Below are positions 11,126 through 22,136 of a stretch of DNA of 64,000 nucleotides, one piece after another. Origin of the DNA: Benincasa hispida. Lineage: Eukaryota > Streptophyta > Magnoliopsida > Cucurbitales > Cucurbitaceae. Numbering within the stretch: the stretch's first letter is position 1; every line of letters starts with the position of its first letter. The stretch covers positions 94,953,568 to 95,017,567 of the forward strand of contig NC_052349.1 in the NCBI RefSeq assembly GCF_009727055.1, read 5' to 3'. Position numbers and translations under genes: made by a program. The notes under the pieces were generated by a model. That model saw nothing but the letters and a program-made list of their open reading frames with translations. It made no database searches and was not told where the DNA came from.

Positions 11126-13160
11126 TGTTGGGATTGGTGTCTTAATTCTCCCGGAGTCTCCATGGTTATCTTATGTAAACTTAAGCATGTATATAAGATA
11201 TATAAGTGAATCATGCCTTAAGTGATAACCTAAATAGGCTTATAGTATAAGGATTAAGGTGGGATACCTAATCCTGGTGACACTACAGATACGACCCACT
11301 TTGTAGAGGTTTGCAAGTGTTGTAAACTACTACAGATGGTAGATCCTGACCATTCATGTGGAGACATGCAAGCGGGGGTGTCCTATACAAAGAGTTTGTA
11401 TAAGATCGGACCACGAGATGACTAGACTCTATATATAACGCCGTAGATACTGGAGACTTACATCTCATCTAAATGACCATAGGTGACACGACCTTAATCC
11501 TGAGTGTTTTGGGAACTCCTGCCCTTGAAGGCGGTCCTTTGATTAGTATGGGTGAGAGTGGCTAGATTGCCAACTCAACATGCCTACCTTTTTGGGGACT
11601 TGTCTGATCTGGGAGTTGGGAACTCAATTACACAAGATGGAATTCACTCCTTCCCCGAAGCAGAGGTAAGTAGATAGATTGCTCCCCTAAGGGTTGATTC
11701 TAGGGCTTGAACATAGTGGCCACAACTTTTCTTTGGAAGAGAGGACTCAGTCATAGTAGGACTATGACTTACGTTCATTAGAGGGATCAGTGGTACTTAA
11801 GGAGTTAGATGTAACTACAGAGGCATAACGGTTATTGTCTGAGTTGGAGTTACGAGCAATATATGAAGGGTTGTCACACTGTTGATTGGTTAAGATGGAC
11901 ACATAATATATCTGTAGTAAGGAGAGTTTAGCTGTCGGTCTTTAATGGAGTGCCTGGTAGTTAACGGATGGTGGATCCCATGACTAAAGAGTTTAGTCAA
12001 TTATTAACGTACCGTTGGAGATTCGAGCTACAGGTCCATAAGGTTCTCTTGGTAGCTCAATGGATTCAAGTTGAGGATCAGTTCTTGGTGTTGATTTGAA
12101 ATGTTCAAATTGACAAGAGGTAATTTAATTATATATGATATGATCGGTATGGTGCATGCAATACATCATGTGACAGATTAATTTAAATGAGATTTACATT
12201 AAGTGCCATGGAATAGAAAAAGAGCTATGGTTTATATGTTTCATGAGATGAAATATTAAAACTATAGGTTATAAATATATTATGGTAAGTTAGTTATCTT
12301 TTATATTTATAATAATATTAATTATTAGATAATTATCTCTTTTTCTCTAATAACCAATTGAGTGGAAGGTATTGGTGGTTTCATGGTAACCGTAAGATAA
12401 AAGAAAAAATATTTGCCTATTTTAAGGAAAAAAAGAAAAGGTTTTGCAAAAATGTTGATTTGAGATTTCCAATCTCGGAAAGTTCTCACAGAGAAGTTGT
12501 CAAGTAAATCAGATTTACTAAGTGACAGCTTGGAGTTAACTAAACGATCGTGGAGTGTTAGTAATGATAGACACTTAGCTAGACGATGAGCTGAACGATC
12601 GCATAGCTTTTGCTAGACGATCGCATAACTTTTCCTAAACGATTGGGCATCGACCTATATGATAGGTTGTTTTATCTCCCACTTGCTCAATCATTTACAC
12701 GATTGTGGTTCCTCCTGTTTTCTGCCTCTAACCAAGTCCACACAGAGACCACCATCTGGATTCTCACACAAAGAATACCAAGGTAACCTTCTTGGTGGTG
12801 TCATACTGAACTCAACACTGTCGAGGTTCTGTGGAGGTTGTTCGCGGAGTTCAGGGTGTTCGTGACCTTGGCGATCGTTTAGTTCGAGTACGCAATGTTC
12901 GTGTAGTGTAGCGGTCGTGTTGGACGAACATTCATGTGTTGTATGTTGCTGTGATCGAGCATTCGTGATCAAGGAACTTGAAGATAAGTCTAAAAAGGTT
13001 TTTTTATTCTTCCTTTGATCTGTAGTAAAGCATGCTGTAATTTCTATTTTATGCATACCGAATGTTTCCATTGTGATTGTAATTGTAAAGTTCATATACG
13101 ATTGAAATTTGGAAAGATCCTTCCGCTGCTTATGGAAATCCTCGTTTTCGGTTTCCTTCA
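11126..13160 (+). mobile_element. Copia 3' LTR, 2,035 bp
   Basis: It begins TGTTGGG after the polypurine tract and ends 'tttccttca' at 13,160. Both ends are supported by alignment by eye, in inverted orientation, to the LTR at 60,455-62,495. Shared landmarks include the 'gataaccta' block, 'cattagagggatcagtgg', 'gctcaatggattcaag', 'ataccaaggtaacc' and 'attacagcatgc'. It contains clustered 'gacgatcgcat' words near 12,540-12,650. No matching 5' LTR is in front of 7,531, so the element is 5'-truncated. An apparent 156-codon minus-strand reading frame inside it (12,691-13,161) is not a gene. Confidence 0.8.
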
Positions 13161-13502
13161 AGGATCAGATCATTTGTAGCACTTTACAACATTTGTAACA
13201 CTACAAAGCGGGCCATACTCGTAGTGTCACTAGGATAAGGTGCCCAATCTTATCCATATACTATAGATCATTTAGGTTATCAATTAAAACATGATTCACT
13301 TGTATGTCTCCACATACATGTTTAAGTTACAACGATAACCATGGATCTTAGTTTATTGGCTTGTGGTTAATGCAACTAAAACATCAAATATTTCATAGAC
13401 AACGTGAATAAAATATCATATATTATAAATCACAGAATGTTTGTTCATACAAGTGTTTACAAACTACAGGATCCTACGAGATTTAGGGCATCGACCCCAA
13501 CA
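13161..13502 (-). mobile_element. Truncated inverted LTR of the same copia family
   Basis: On the minus strand this begins TGTTGGGG at 13,502. It follows the first about 340 bp of the 2-kb LTR family, being very similar to the start of the LTR whose terminus is at 62,495, and breaks off exactly where the plus-strand LTR ends at 13,160. No polypurine tract or pol sequence lies outside its TG end, so this end faces flanking DNA and would be the outer edge of a 5' or solo LTR. Confidence 0.75.
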
Positions 13503-13745
13503 AAGGTGTGTCACCTCGTCCACCACCTCACCTAATCTTTCTCATGCCTTCCTAGGTTAAGGTGTGTCACCTTTGTCCATTACCTTACCTTATGCTAACC
13601 TAGGTTAAGGTTTGTCACCTTTGTCCATCACCTCACCTAGTCTATGCCTTTCTAGGTTAAGGTGTGTCACCTTTGTCCATCACCTCACCTAGTCTTCCTC
13701 ATGCGTTCCTAGGTTAAGGTGTGTCACCTTTGTCCATCGCATGTC
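13503..13745. repeat. Minisatellite of about 48-57 bp, five units
   Basis: Five copies of a unit start at 13,503, 13,559, 13,607, 13,659 and 13,716. Each contains AAGGTG-TGT-CACCTT or a close variant, a perfect 6-bp inverted repeat with a 3-nt loop in the best copies, followed by 'tgtccatcacctcacctag'. The intervals are 56, 48, 52 and 57 bp. It sits between the inverted copia LTR piece and the gypsy-like DNA to its right. Confidence 0.8.
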
Positions 13746-14821
13746 CTAGGCATTCCACAAGTTGTACACCAACACCTGACCTCATCCTTAGGCATCTAAG
13801 CCTCGTATGATCACCTACTTAGCCCCATGCCCAACCTCACATAGACTGGCATTCATCCCAGCTCGTGTACACATACAAACCATCGAGCTACCTGTTTATT
13901 CATCCCAAGTAGTTGCCTGCTTGTTCATCATTTCTGGATTCAACTTATATTTATATAACAACCTTTTCTCAAGAGATTTCCTTCTACAAACTTGCTTGAA
14001 AATGTCTTAAGATGCTTATCTCAGAATTTGAGCTTAGAATTTTTCGTAGTTTGGCCGAAATCTTCAAAATTCTAGCACTTGCTCTGGATTACCCGAGAGC
14101 TTGATCTTCTTGTACTTTCTTCAAAATTTCAGCAAGTTCCTGATGGTTTCTTCTTCTGAAAGCCCACCATCATCAACTAGACTTCTTTAGCTTTCAGATG
14201 CCTTTGAAATCTCTTTAAATGCTCGAGTTGTATACTCAAAACGGCTTTTTGAAGTCAGCTTCCCCTTTTGTACTTGAATCTGCCAGCCATTCATCCTTAA
14301 TAGGTTGCCACAACACCCACTTAGTAGGCTGATTCCACTAAATCGATACAGTTGGCCTTCCTGAACGATTCTTAAAGCTAATCGCTCATGCAAAACTTGA
14401 TTGTGGATGGTATACTCGATGCTCGATGGCATTTTACACGATGCACACTCGATGCATGGTGGCATTTACTCAATGACATTTTGGTAATTATTTGATGATA
14501 CTCGATGGCAAACTTGATGCCTGATCCCTTCCTCATTCACGCATACTTGATGCACAATCCTTTCCTCGATCTTGCATTGCTTTTACTCGATTCTCGACCA
14601 CCAATTTCACGGCCAAAACTTAGCCAAAGTTTCTTCTTGCTAGGCTAACTTATAACAACCTGAGAGCCAAATTTCTAATACTTGAGAATTTCCCTTCTTC
14701 ATTTCCTTATCCTTTACCCATTTCTCTACAATTCCACATTAACTCAAATATTGAACCCCTCATTTTACTAATCTCAATAATAAATATATTTAAATAGGGA
14801 AAGTAGGTTTCAGGTTTCACA
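13746..14821 (-). mobile_element. Probable gypsy 3' LTR (minus strand), left end uncertain
   Basis: The minus strand reads TGTGAAACCTGAAAC from 14,821 downward, directly after a purine-rich tract, as expected for an LTR start. Inside, the words 'ctcgatg', 'cgatgc' and 'gatggca' recur between 14,400 and 14,600, and similar 'actcgatgg' words occur at 60,190-60,330. No far boundary or second LTR was found. The inverted copia LTR and minisatellite may have interrupted it. Confidence 0.45.
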
Positions 14822-15130
14822 ATTACTTCCCCCTTATGAAATTTCGTCATCAAAATTTTGTCCTAACCTACTCTGGGTGAAGGCTCCACATCAAAAACTT
14901 TCTAACCCTTTTTTTACCACTACGCTTCTGCTGCGCCATTCTGATATTAACTTCCTTAGTTTGTCCAATGGTACTTCTCCCAGCCTCTTGGCTAGTCGTC
15001 GAACCAAACTGTCTACAAATTAATGTCCTATCTCAACCTTTTATTGAGAATAACATAATTCGTTCTTACCTTCCTTGGCGGATCTTTAGGTAGCATTGTG
15101 AGTTCCAGCTCGAGTTGTCTGTTAGGTCTA
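14822..15130 (-). pseudogene. Gypsy polypurine tract and decayed pol 3' end
   Basis: On the minus strand 'ttttgatgacgaaatttcat' is followed by 'aagggggaagtaat' (14,822-14,836). That is the typical tail of plant gypsy pol (an Asp-Glu-Ile-Ser-Phe-like end) and its priming tract. Farther upstream only weak pol-like traces remain near 15,080-15,110. The rest is too decayed to read. Confidence 0.5.
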
Positions 15131-16654
15131 TTGTTAAGTTTTTAAAGGATGTATATTTTCTATGTTAATTTTCCCAAAAGTGTATTTATTACTTGCTTTA
15201 AATGTTAATTTTGTAGATAAAACGGTCTCCGAGGCATTTAAGAGTCATTACAAGAAAATCGGGCAAAAAAGATAAAAAAAAAAGACCAAAAAAATCAATA
15301 AATTGAAGAGAATCAAGTAAATACCCAGAATGTCGTCGAGTAAGGTTTTTAAGTAAACAAGCATCGAGTATTTAGCATAATACTATCGTATATATTCAAA
15401 TATCATCGATTAATCAATCATCGAGTCATTGAGCACTATTGAGTTTCTTCTTATTCATTTTTCATTGAGTAAATTCCATCGAGTAAAAGCTATCAAGTAA
15501 AGGTCATCCAGAGTCGAGCATTGAGTAAAGCATCATAGTGTATCGAGGATAGAGTATAAGTTAGTAAGCTCGCTTTTTAAACTACAAAAACTCAATGCGT
15601 TCATTCTTTTTTCCGGATTTTGACGCGATTCATCCCCACGCCTCATGACGCCATACTGCTAGTATAAATTTTGGTTCAGTTCTTCAACAAAACAAATATA
15701 GAGAGATATCATTTTTAGTGGAAAAAGAAAAGGAGAAACCCATTTTTAGAGAGAGAAACTTCAAAGAGGAGAAAAACCCATATTTTAGTGAGAGACTTCC
15801 CATTTCCAAGAGCGATTCTTATAATTTTCTAAGAGATTCAATCTTTGTATCAAATATGCAACTAGCAATGGATTGCTTGAAGAATTCCATCATCCATGAG
15901 TAGGTAATAATTTTCTGAGCTAACTATGAACTCCTGTTTGTTTGGGATTATCCTTTGATCTGCAAATGATGAGGGTAGACCAATTGTCTCTGCTCAATAA
16001 GCTTACCATTTTGGGGATAAGACCGGATGAATAGCTAAGAACATAGGGTGCAAGAGGGAATTCAATCCTACCTGATTAGGGTTAGTAGAGAGGTTGTTCC
16101 CTTCAAGTGCTGATTCTGGGTCTTGAACAAGAGGCCTCACCCTCTCATTGGCCAGAAAGGGATTCGATTTGTTGATTGGATCACAAATCAATTGTTCATT
16201 AGGGGATTAGTGGAACTTAAAGAGCAAGAGGTAATTTCGGGGGCAAAACAGAGATTCAACCCAACCGTTATTACGAGTAACCTGTGAAGGGTTAACTTAC
16301 TAATCATGGTTATATCGAGTGGACATAATATAATTCGAATATACATTGGCTGAAAACAATGATTTAATTTATAATGAATGCCTACTTGATTCGAAAACTA
16401 AATGAATCCATTAACGTTTCATATATTCATTGCATTTTAATTCAATTTCATTGCAATTTTCGCTTATAACATGTCAACCCCCCCCCCCGCCCGCCCCCCA
16501 CTCCAATTTATAGCTCTAGTTAAAAAACTTAACGAAACCAATCGCACTTCTTTGTGGATCGACTTGGACTTACCACTTGTAGTAATAGGAGTAGTTCGGT
16601 ACTATAAATTTTCTTTTGACCAGACTCAAAGCTTATTAATGACGTGAGTTTTGG
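15131..16654 (+). mobile_element. Plus-strand LTR/leader of a gypsy-like element, without coding region
   Basis: Repeated 'atcgagta' and 'catcgag' words (15,320-15,560) precede a possible TATA box ('tataaatttt', 15,663) and a purine-rich, U5-like stretch with 'gagagaaac'. An 'atgagtaggtaat' junction near 15,897 resembles that at about 572. From about 15,960 to 16,340 the sequence follows, motif by motif, part of the 2-kb copia LTR ('ttcattaggggattagtgg', 'ttattacgagtaacctgtga'). A C-rich run lies at 16,480-16,500. No gag or pol follows; the tandem array begins instead. Confidence 0.45.
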
Positions 16655-18806
16655 GGCTGTCACCCATCCAGGATGCCCTTAGGCCCAATTTTCATTCACG
16701 AACTTTCTACCAGCCAGATGGCCCGAAACAGATCCAGTGCTTCAAAAACTTGAAAAAACGTCGTGCTTGGAGAATTTTGGGAATGGAGCTCATTTAGTGC
16801 ACCATACGACTTTTGGGCCCGCCTGCAATGCTTAGGACCAATTTTCGTGCGTGAACTTTCCATCAGGAAAATGGCTCAAAATGGGCTCAGTGCTTCAAAA
16901 CCTTGAAAAAACTCCATGCCCTGGAGGATTTTAGGAACGAGGCTTATTTGGTTCTCTAAACGGCATTTGGTCCTGCTTGAGCTGCACCTTGACCAAATTT
17001 TCATGCACAAACTTTCTGCCGAGTAGATTTCCTGAAACGAACCCAATGCTTCAGAACCTTGAAAAATTGTCATCCCCTTGAGGATTTTGGGAACGGGGCT
17101 CATTTGGTTCCTCAAACAACTTTTGGGCCCGAGGCCCAATTTTCGTGCGTGAATTTTCTGTCGGGCAGATGGCCCGAAATGGATCCAGTACTTCAAAACC
17201 TTTAAAAAAACGTCGTGCCCCGAAGGATTTTTTTAATGGAGCTCATTTGGTGCCTCAAATGGCTTCTGGGCCCGCCCGAGGTGCCCAACGCCCAATTTTT
17301 GTGCGTGAATTTTCTGCCAGGTGGATGGCCTGAAATGGACCTAGTGCTTCAGAACCTTGAAAAAATGTCGTGCCCTAGAGGATTTTGAGAATGGTGCTTA
17401 TTTGGTGCCCCAAACAGCTTCTGGCCCATCCGGGCTGCCATGGGCCCAATTTTCATGCGCGAACTTTCCACAAGAAGTTGCCCCGAAAAAGATCTAGTGC
17501 TTTAGAACCTTAAAAAAATGTCGTGCCCTAAAGGATTTTTGGAATGGAGCTCATTTGGTGCCTCAAACGACTTCTGCACCCGCCCGAGGTGCCCAGCACC
17601 CAATTTTTGTACATGGACTTTCCGCCAGGTAGATGGCCCGAAATGGACCCAGTGCTTTAGAACCTTTAAAAAAAGTCATGCCCCGTGGGGATTTTGGGAA
17701 CGAAGCTGCCCCAAATAGCTTCTAAGCCAGCCTGGGCTACCCTTGGGCCAAATTTTCATGCACGAACTTGTTGTTGGGCAGATAGCATGAAATAGACTTA
17801 GTGCTTCTGAACCTTGAAAAAACACCATGCCCCGGAGGATTTTGGGAATAGAGCTAATTAAGTGCCCAAAATGGCTTCTACGCCCGCATCGGCTGCCTGT
17901 GACCCCAATTTTCATGTGTGAACTTTCCTCCAATCAGATGACCTGAAACGACCCAGTGCTTCAAAACCTTGAATAAACACCGTGCCTTGGAGGGTTTTGG
18001 GAATGGAGCTCATTTGGTGCCCTGAACGACTTTTGGGCCCACCTGAGTTGCTCCTGGACCCAATTTCCGTGAGCGAACTTTTCGCTAGCCAAATGGCCCG
18101 AAAAGAACCCAATGCTTGAGAACCTTGAAAAAATGTCGTGCCTCGGACGATTTTGGGAATGGAGCTCATTTACTGCCCCAAACGACTTTTGGGTCCGCCT
18201 GGACTACCTTGGGCCCAATTTTCATCCACGAAATTTCTATAAGCAGTTGGTCCAAAATGGACCCTATGCTTCAGAACCTTGAAAAAACACCCTGTCCCAA
18301 AGGATTTTGGGAACGGAGCTCATTTGGTGCCCCAAACGGCTTCTGGGCCAACTCCGACTGCCACTGGGTCTAATTTTCATTCACGAACTTTTCTCTGGGC
18401 AGATGCCCTAAAACAGACCCAATGCTTCAAAATGTTGAAAAACAATGCGGTGCCCTAAAGGATTTTGAGAAAAGAGCTCATTTGGTGCCCCCAAACGCTT
18501 CTGGGCTCGCCTGGGCTGTCCTTGGACCCAATTTTTATGTGCGAACTTTCCATTGGTAGATAGTCCAAAATAGACCCAATGCCTCAAAACCTTAAAAAAG
18601 CATTATGCCTCTGAGGATTTTGGGAATAAGGCTCATTTGGTGCACCAAACAGCTTTTGGGCCTGTCTGCTGTGCCTAGGGCCCAATTTTCGTATGCGAAC
18701 TTCCTACTGGGTAGATTGCTGTAACAGGCCTAATGCTTCAAAACCTTGAAAAAACGTCGTGGCCCGGAGGATTTTGGGAATGAAGCTCATTTGATGCCCC
18801 AAATGG
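16655..18806. repeat. Tandem array, about 153-bp unit, 14 copies
   Basis: I anchored each copy on the 'ccttgaaaaa' core: 16,749, 16,902, 17,058, 17,200, 17,356, 17,509, 17,664, 17,813, 17,968, 18,124, 18,278, 18,434, 18,591 and 18,745. The intervals are 153, 156, 142, 156, 153, 155, 149, 155, 156, 154, 156, 157 and 154 bp, a mean of 153.5. Each unit also has 'ggattttgggaa', 'gagctcatttggtgcc', a GC-rich 'tgggcccgcc' and 'cccaattttcatgcg'. Copies differ by perhaps 20-30 percent. The array is clearly more GC-rich than its AT-rich right flank. Because the period is near a multiple of three, repeated reading frames of 60-106 codons appear on both strands. They show no recognised domain and should not be taken as genes. 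Confidence 0.9.
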
Positions 18807-19620
18807 AACTTTTTTTTTTCTCTTTCTTTTTTTTTTTTTGAAAGCTCAAACAAACAAAACTTGAAATTAGGTTTAAAACACTTCATCCCTATTTCCAGAT
18901 GCAGCAATTTAGTCCACATTTTCAATTTTTTAACAATTTAGTACATGAACTTTAATAAATAACAATTTATTCCCTATACTTTAGAAGTTGTAAAATTTAG
19001 TCTCTATCATAAAAAAATCTCATCAAAATTAAGTGTAACTTTTTATTACTTAAAAGTTTAGTTTTATAATTTATAAATAAATTTGAGTACCAATCTACCG
19101 AGCGATTTACATATGTAAGAAGTTTAATAAATTTTAATAATACTTTTCACGATAAGGACCAAATTGTCATACATTGTAAAATACAAGAATTAAATCGTTG
19201 TTTATAAAAGCTCAAGTAATTGTAGCAAATTTATAAGTAGAACTAAGGATTTGTTTGGATTAACTTGAGAAAAAAATACTTTTCAAAAAATTCTTTTATT
19301 TAAACACTTGATAAAAATTATTAAAATACACTTGAAAAGCTATTTTGACTAGTTGTCGAACACTCGACTTATTTTTTAAATTAAACACTTGAAAATATAT
19401 TCCAAATACACACTAAATTATTACCAACTAAAATTTATAAACTAAATTGTTATAGAAACTAAAATGATCCAAAACTAAAGATAACAAAGATAAAAATAAT
19501 TTAAACCTGATAATTTTTCTTTTAAATTTAATTATTGTTCTTTTGTTTTTTTATTTAAAAAGTATTTATATTTTCAAGAGAAATTTTCACCAATAGAAAA
19601 AACAAAAACTATTTACAAAA
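18807..19620. other. AT-rich spacer with a dispersed 'tttagtccctat'-type repeat
   Basis: The stretch opens with T-rich runs (18,809-18,838). It then has an 'acaatttagt..', 'caatttattccctat', 'aaatttagtctctat' series (18,905-19,005) of a kind scattered widely in plant intergenic DNA. No gene or clear element ends were seen. Confidence 0.5.
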
Positions 19621-19625
19621 AAAAA

Positions 19626-19900
19626 AAATGATAGAAATTGATAAACTTTCATCAATGTCTACGAGTGATAGACTTGTATCAATTTCTACCAATAGTATCA
19701 ATAATAGACTTTTCTCAGTTTATATCATTGGTAGACAATAAACCTCTATTAATAATAGACTTTTATCAATTTCAATCATTGATCGACACTGATAGACTTC
19801 TATCAACGTCTATCAAAACTTGTATCAATTTCTATCAATGATAGACTCCTATTAGCATTTATCTATGATACACAGTGATAACAATATCTATCACAACTAT
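19626..19900. repeat. Degenerate palindromic repeat cluster ('tctatcaatgatagac'-type)
   Basis: The words 'tatcaat', 'gatagact' and 'tctatca' recur about every 18-30 bp in a quasi-palindromic pattern, for example 'atcaatttctaccaatag' and 'gatagacttctatcaacg'. Because the core is close to its own reverse complement, both strands look alike. Spacing is irregular, so this is a decayed minisatellite, not a clean array. Confidence 0.7.
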
Positions 19901-21872
19901 AATTAAATTTTATGAAATTTTCCTATTTTAAAGTCAGATTAAATAATTTTAAATTTAGATACATCCTTGCTATATCAATTTTTATTTTCCACTAGGTGAA
20001 CAATAAAAAGATAGACCCAAGTTAACGTTTTTTCCCCCATAACCGTATCTACTATCAGAACCTAGTACAATTTGGAGGCCAAGGTAGATTACAAACATCA
20101 AACCTAAATTTTAGTGTTTTTTTTTTCTTTTCACTTTTTAGGTTAAAAACGGGTTTGTTTGATAAGCAAACACGTCTATAAAATTACAGGCAAATTGTAA
20201 AAGGAAATAGTTTGTAAATATATATTCAAAATTTCAAAATCTCAACTTTGCTTCTATTTGACATCTTTTTCTCTACAAATTTTCTCCTCTTAATTCCTCT
20301 AAAATCTTTCATTGGGTTTCTCTTACTAATATTCTGTCCAAAACATATCAGTAGGTGTGTTGTGACATTTTTTTTTTTTTGGTCACATTTGATTTTGATT
20401 TAATTATAATCAAATTTTCTTTTTTTTAAATTTTTTTTTAAACTTTTCCTATATTTGGAAATACTATAATTAATTAATCTTACCTGTTTCAAATCACACC
20501 CAAACACATTACTCCATTCCATTCTCAAATAATAACAATAAAATCACCCTAAAATGAGATAACTATGTCCTATAATTAAGTGGCAATACAAAGTAAGATT
20601 CAACTAAAGAGACAAACATTTGAATCTTGGTAAATCTCTCTCTTCAAATTGCTGTTGTGAGGGATTGGTATACCATACCACCAAAATGACATAATGCAAA
20701 TTTATATACTTCTTCAAAAGTTAACTCAGTCCTCTAGATTTGATGGCAGAGGCAAACATGAACTCTCCATTATCTACCAGAATGTAATATACGCGAATTG
20801 TTCAATACAAAATTAAGACCACTTTGAATCAAGAAAATATGAAAAGTAGAGGCTAAGACCTCCATATATGGTGATGAAATGTTGCCCCTCAATGGCAAAG
20901 AAAGAATTGGAAATACAAATTTCTCTATAGGATGAAATCTACTTTTCTACTCACAGTTGAAGGTTGTTCTTGGTGCACAAGTAACTTCACACTTCGGCCA
21001 TGCCATGGAATTTTCACCTATTTCGCTTTTCTAACAAAAGCTATCAAAAATCAAATACACTAATTTCTTCCCCTTGGATGTGTAAGAAAGTTTCTAAGAT
21101 GCTCTCATTAGTACGATAACTGAAGGAAAAATGATTTGAGAATGAAATCAATAACCTTAAGCCTGTAACAATGAATTCCAATTGCCCGTTGTTGACGATA
21201 AAAGCAAAGACATTTCTTCCCATTTCATAATCTCTGCACTGATCTCACGAAAATGAGGTAGAAAGAGAGAGAATGAGTCTATTAGAAATTAGAATCTAAA
21301 AAGAGTAATTTGAGTAAAAACTACCGAATCATTGTGAAAGAAGTATGTTTTACCAGATGTGTATAAACAGGGATATATTCACATGAATATAATTCAATCA
21401 TTATATGTTAAGAACACAACAATGATACACAAAACCAAATATGAAAAGCTCGAGATTTGTTTGTTAAGCATAAATCTGAGATGCCCATAGGCTAGACCAG
21501 ACAGCTAGTTCCTAGATTAATTTTGTAGAAATGTAGGTAACAGCAGCTAGCCAAGGGGTGGAAATCAAGGCCGAGTATGATGACCTCGGCCCAAACCTGA
21601 ATCTAGAGTTGAAAGGAGGCAGCAATCAAGAAGAGAGTCTTTGATTATGTTTTAGAGTAAAAGAACCAAGAAGGCATAACTGAGAGCTTGGTTTCTGCAG
21701 CGAAGGAAAATAAATCGTGGCATATAATTGAAGAAAAAGGAATTGCAAGTCTGATAATGAAGATTAGATAATTACTGAGGGAGATAAAATTAGGGAAGAA
21801 CCTCAAGAAGCAGATGAAGGGAAAGTGGCAGATATCTCATAATTTGATCATGGGATCAATTAAGATGGAGGG
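19901..21872. other. Intergenic DNA, no gene recognised
   Basis: AT-rich with several T runs (20,109-20,140 and 20,369-20,450). Between about 20,900 and 21,750 composition becomes more even, but no reading frame with a recognisable domain or convincing splice pattern emerged on either strand. Confidence 0.4.
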
Positions 21873-22136
21873 AGTTCGATGATATAATTAAATTTGCCTT
21901 CACCCATCAACATAAGCTTTTGGGTCAATCAGTGATTTAAGATGGTATCACAGCAGGTGGTCCAAGGAGGTCCTATGTTCAAGCTCCTGCAATGTTATTT
22001 CCTCCCATTTAATATTGATTTTCATTTATTGGGACTTCATATTTCAAGCCCACAAGTGAAAGGGAGTGTTGGATGATATAATTAAATTTGTCTTCACCCT
22101 TCAACTTAAGTTTTTTGGTCAATAAGTGATTAGAGA
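21873..22136 (+). mobile_element. TRIM-like miniature LTR element, copy A
   Basis: Two direct repeats of about 70 bp bracket a short non-coding centre. The left repeat (about 21,873-21,941) and the right repeat (22,067-22,136) both follow 'gttNgatgatataattaaat', 'cttcaccc' and 'gtcaat.agtgatt'. Just inside the left repeat is 'tggtatcacagcagg' (21,943-21,957), one base off the plant initiator-Met tRNA primer site TGGTATCAGAGC. Just before the right repeat is a purine run 'gaaagggag'. These are the parts of a terminal-repeat retrotransposon in miniature. There is no coding capacity. Confidence 0.75.

Noticed and set aside
12691..13161. 156-codon minus-strand frame
   Set aside because: It lies wholly inside the copia LTR and its homologous stretch in the LTR at 60,455-62,495 does not keep the frame open.
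13503..13745. CRISPR-like array
   Set aside because: The repeat spacing is irregular, the 'spacers' are similar to each other, and the setting is a plant genome full of retrotransposons.
16876..17196. 106-codon repeated frame as a possible repeat protein
   Set aside because: It arises from the 153-bp tandem unit, appears on both strands, and breaks in most copies.
21873..22136. SINE instead of TRIM
   Set aside because: The repeat has direct terminal repeats, a tRNA primer site and a purine tract, and lacks a recognisable A box and a 3' A/T tail.
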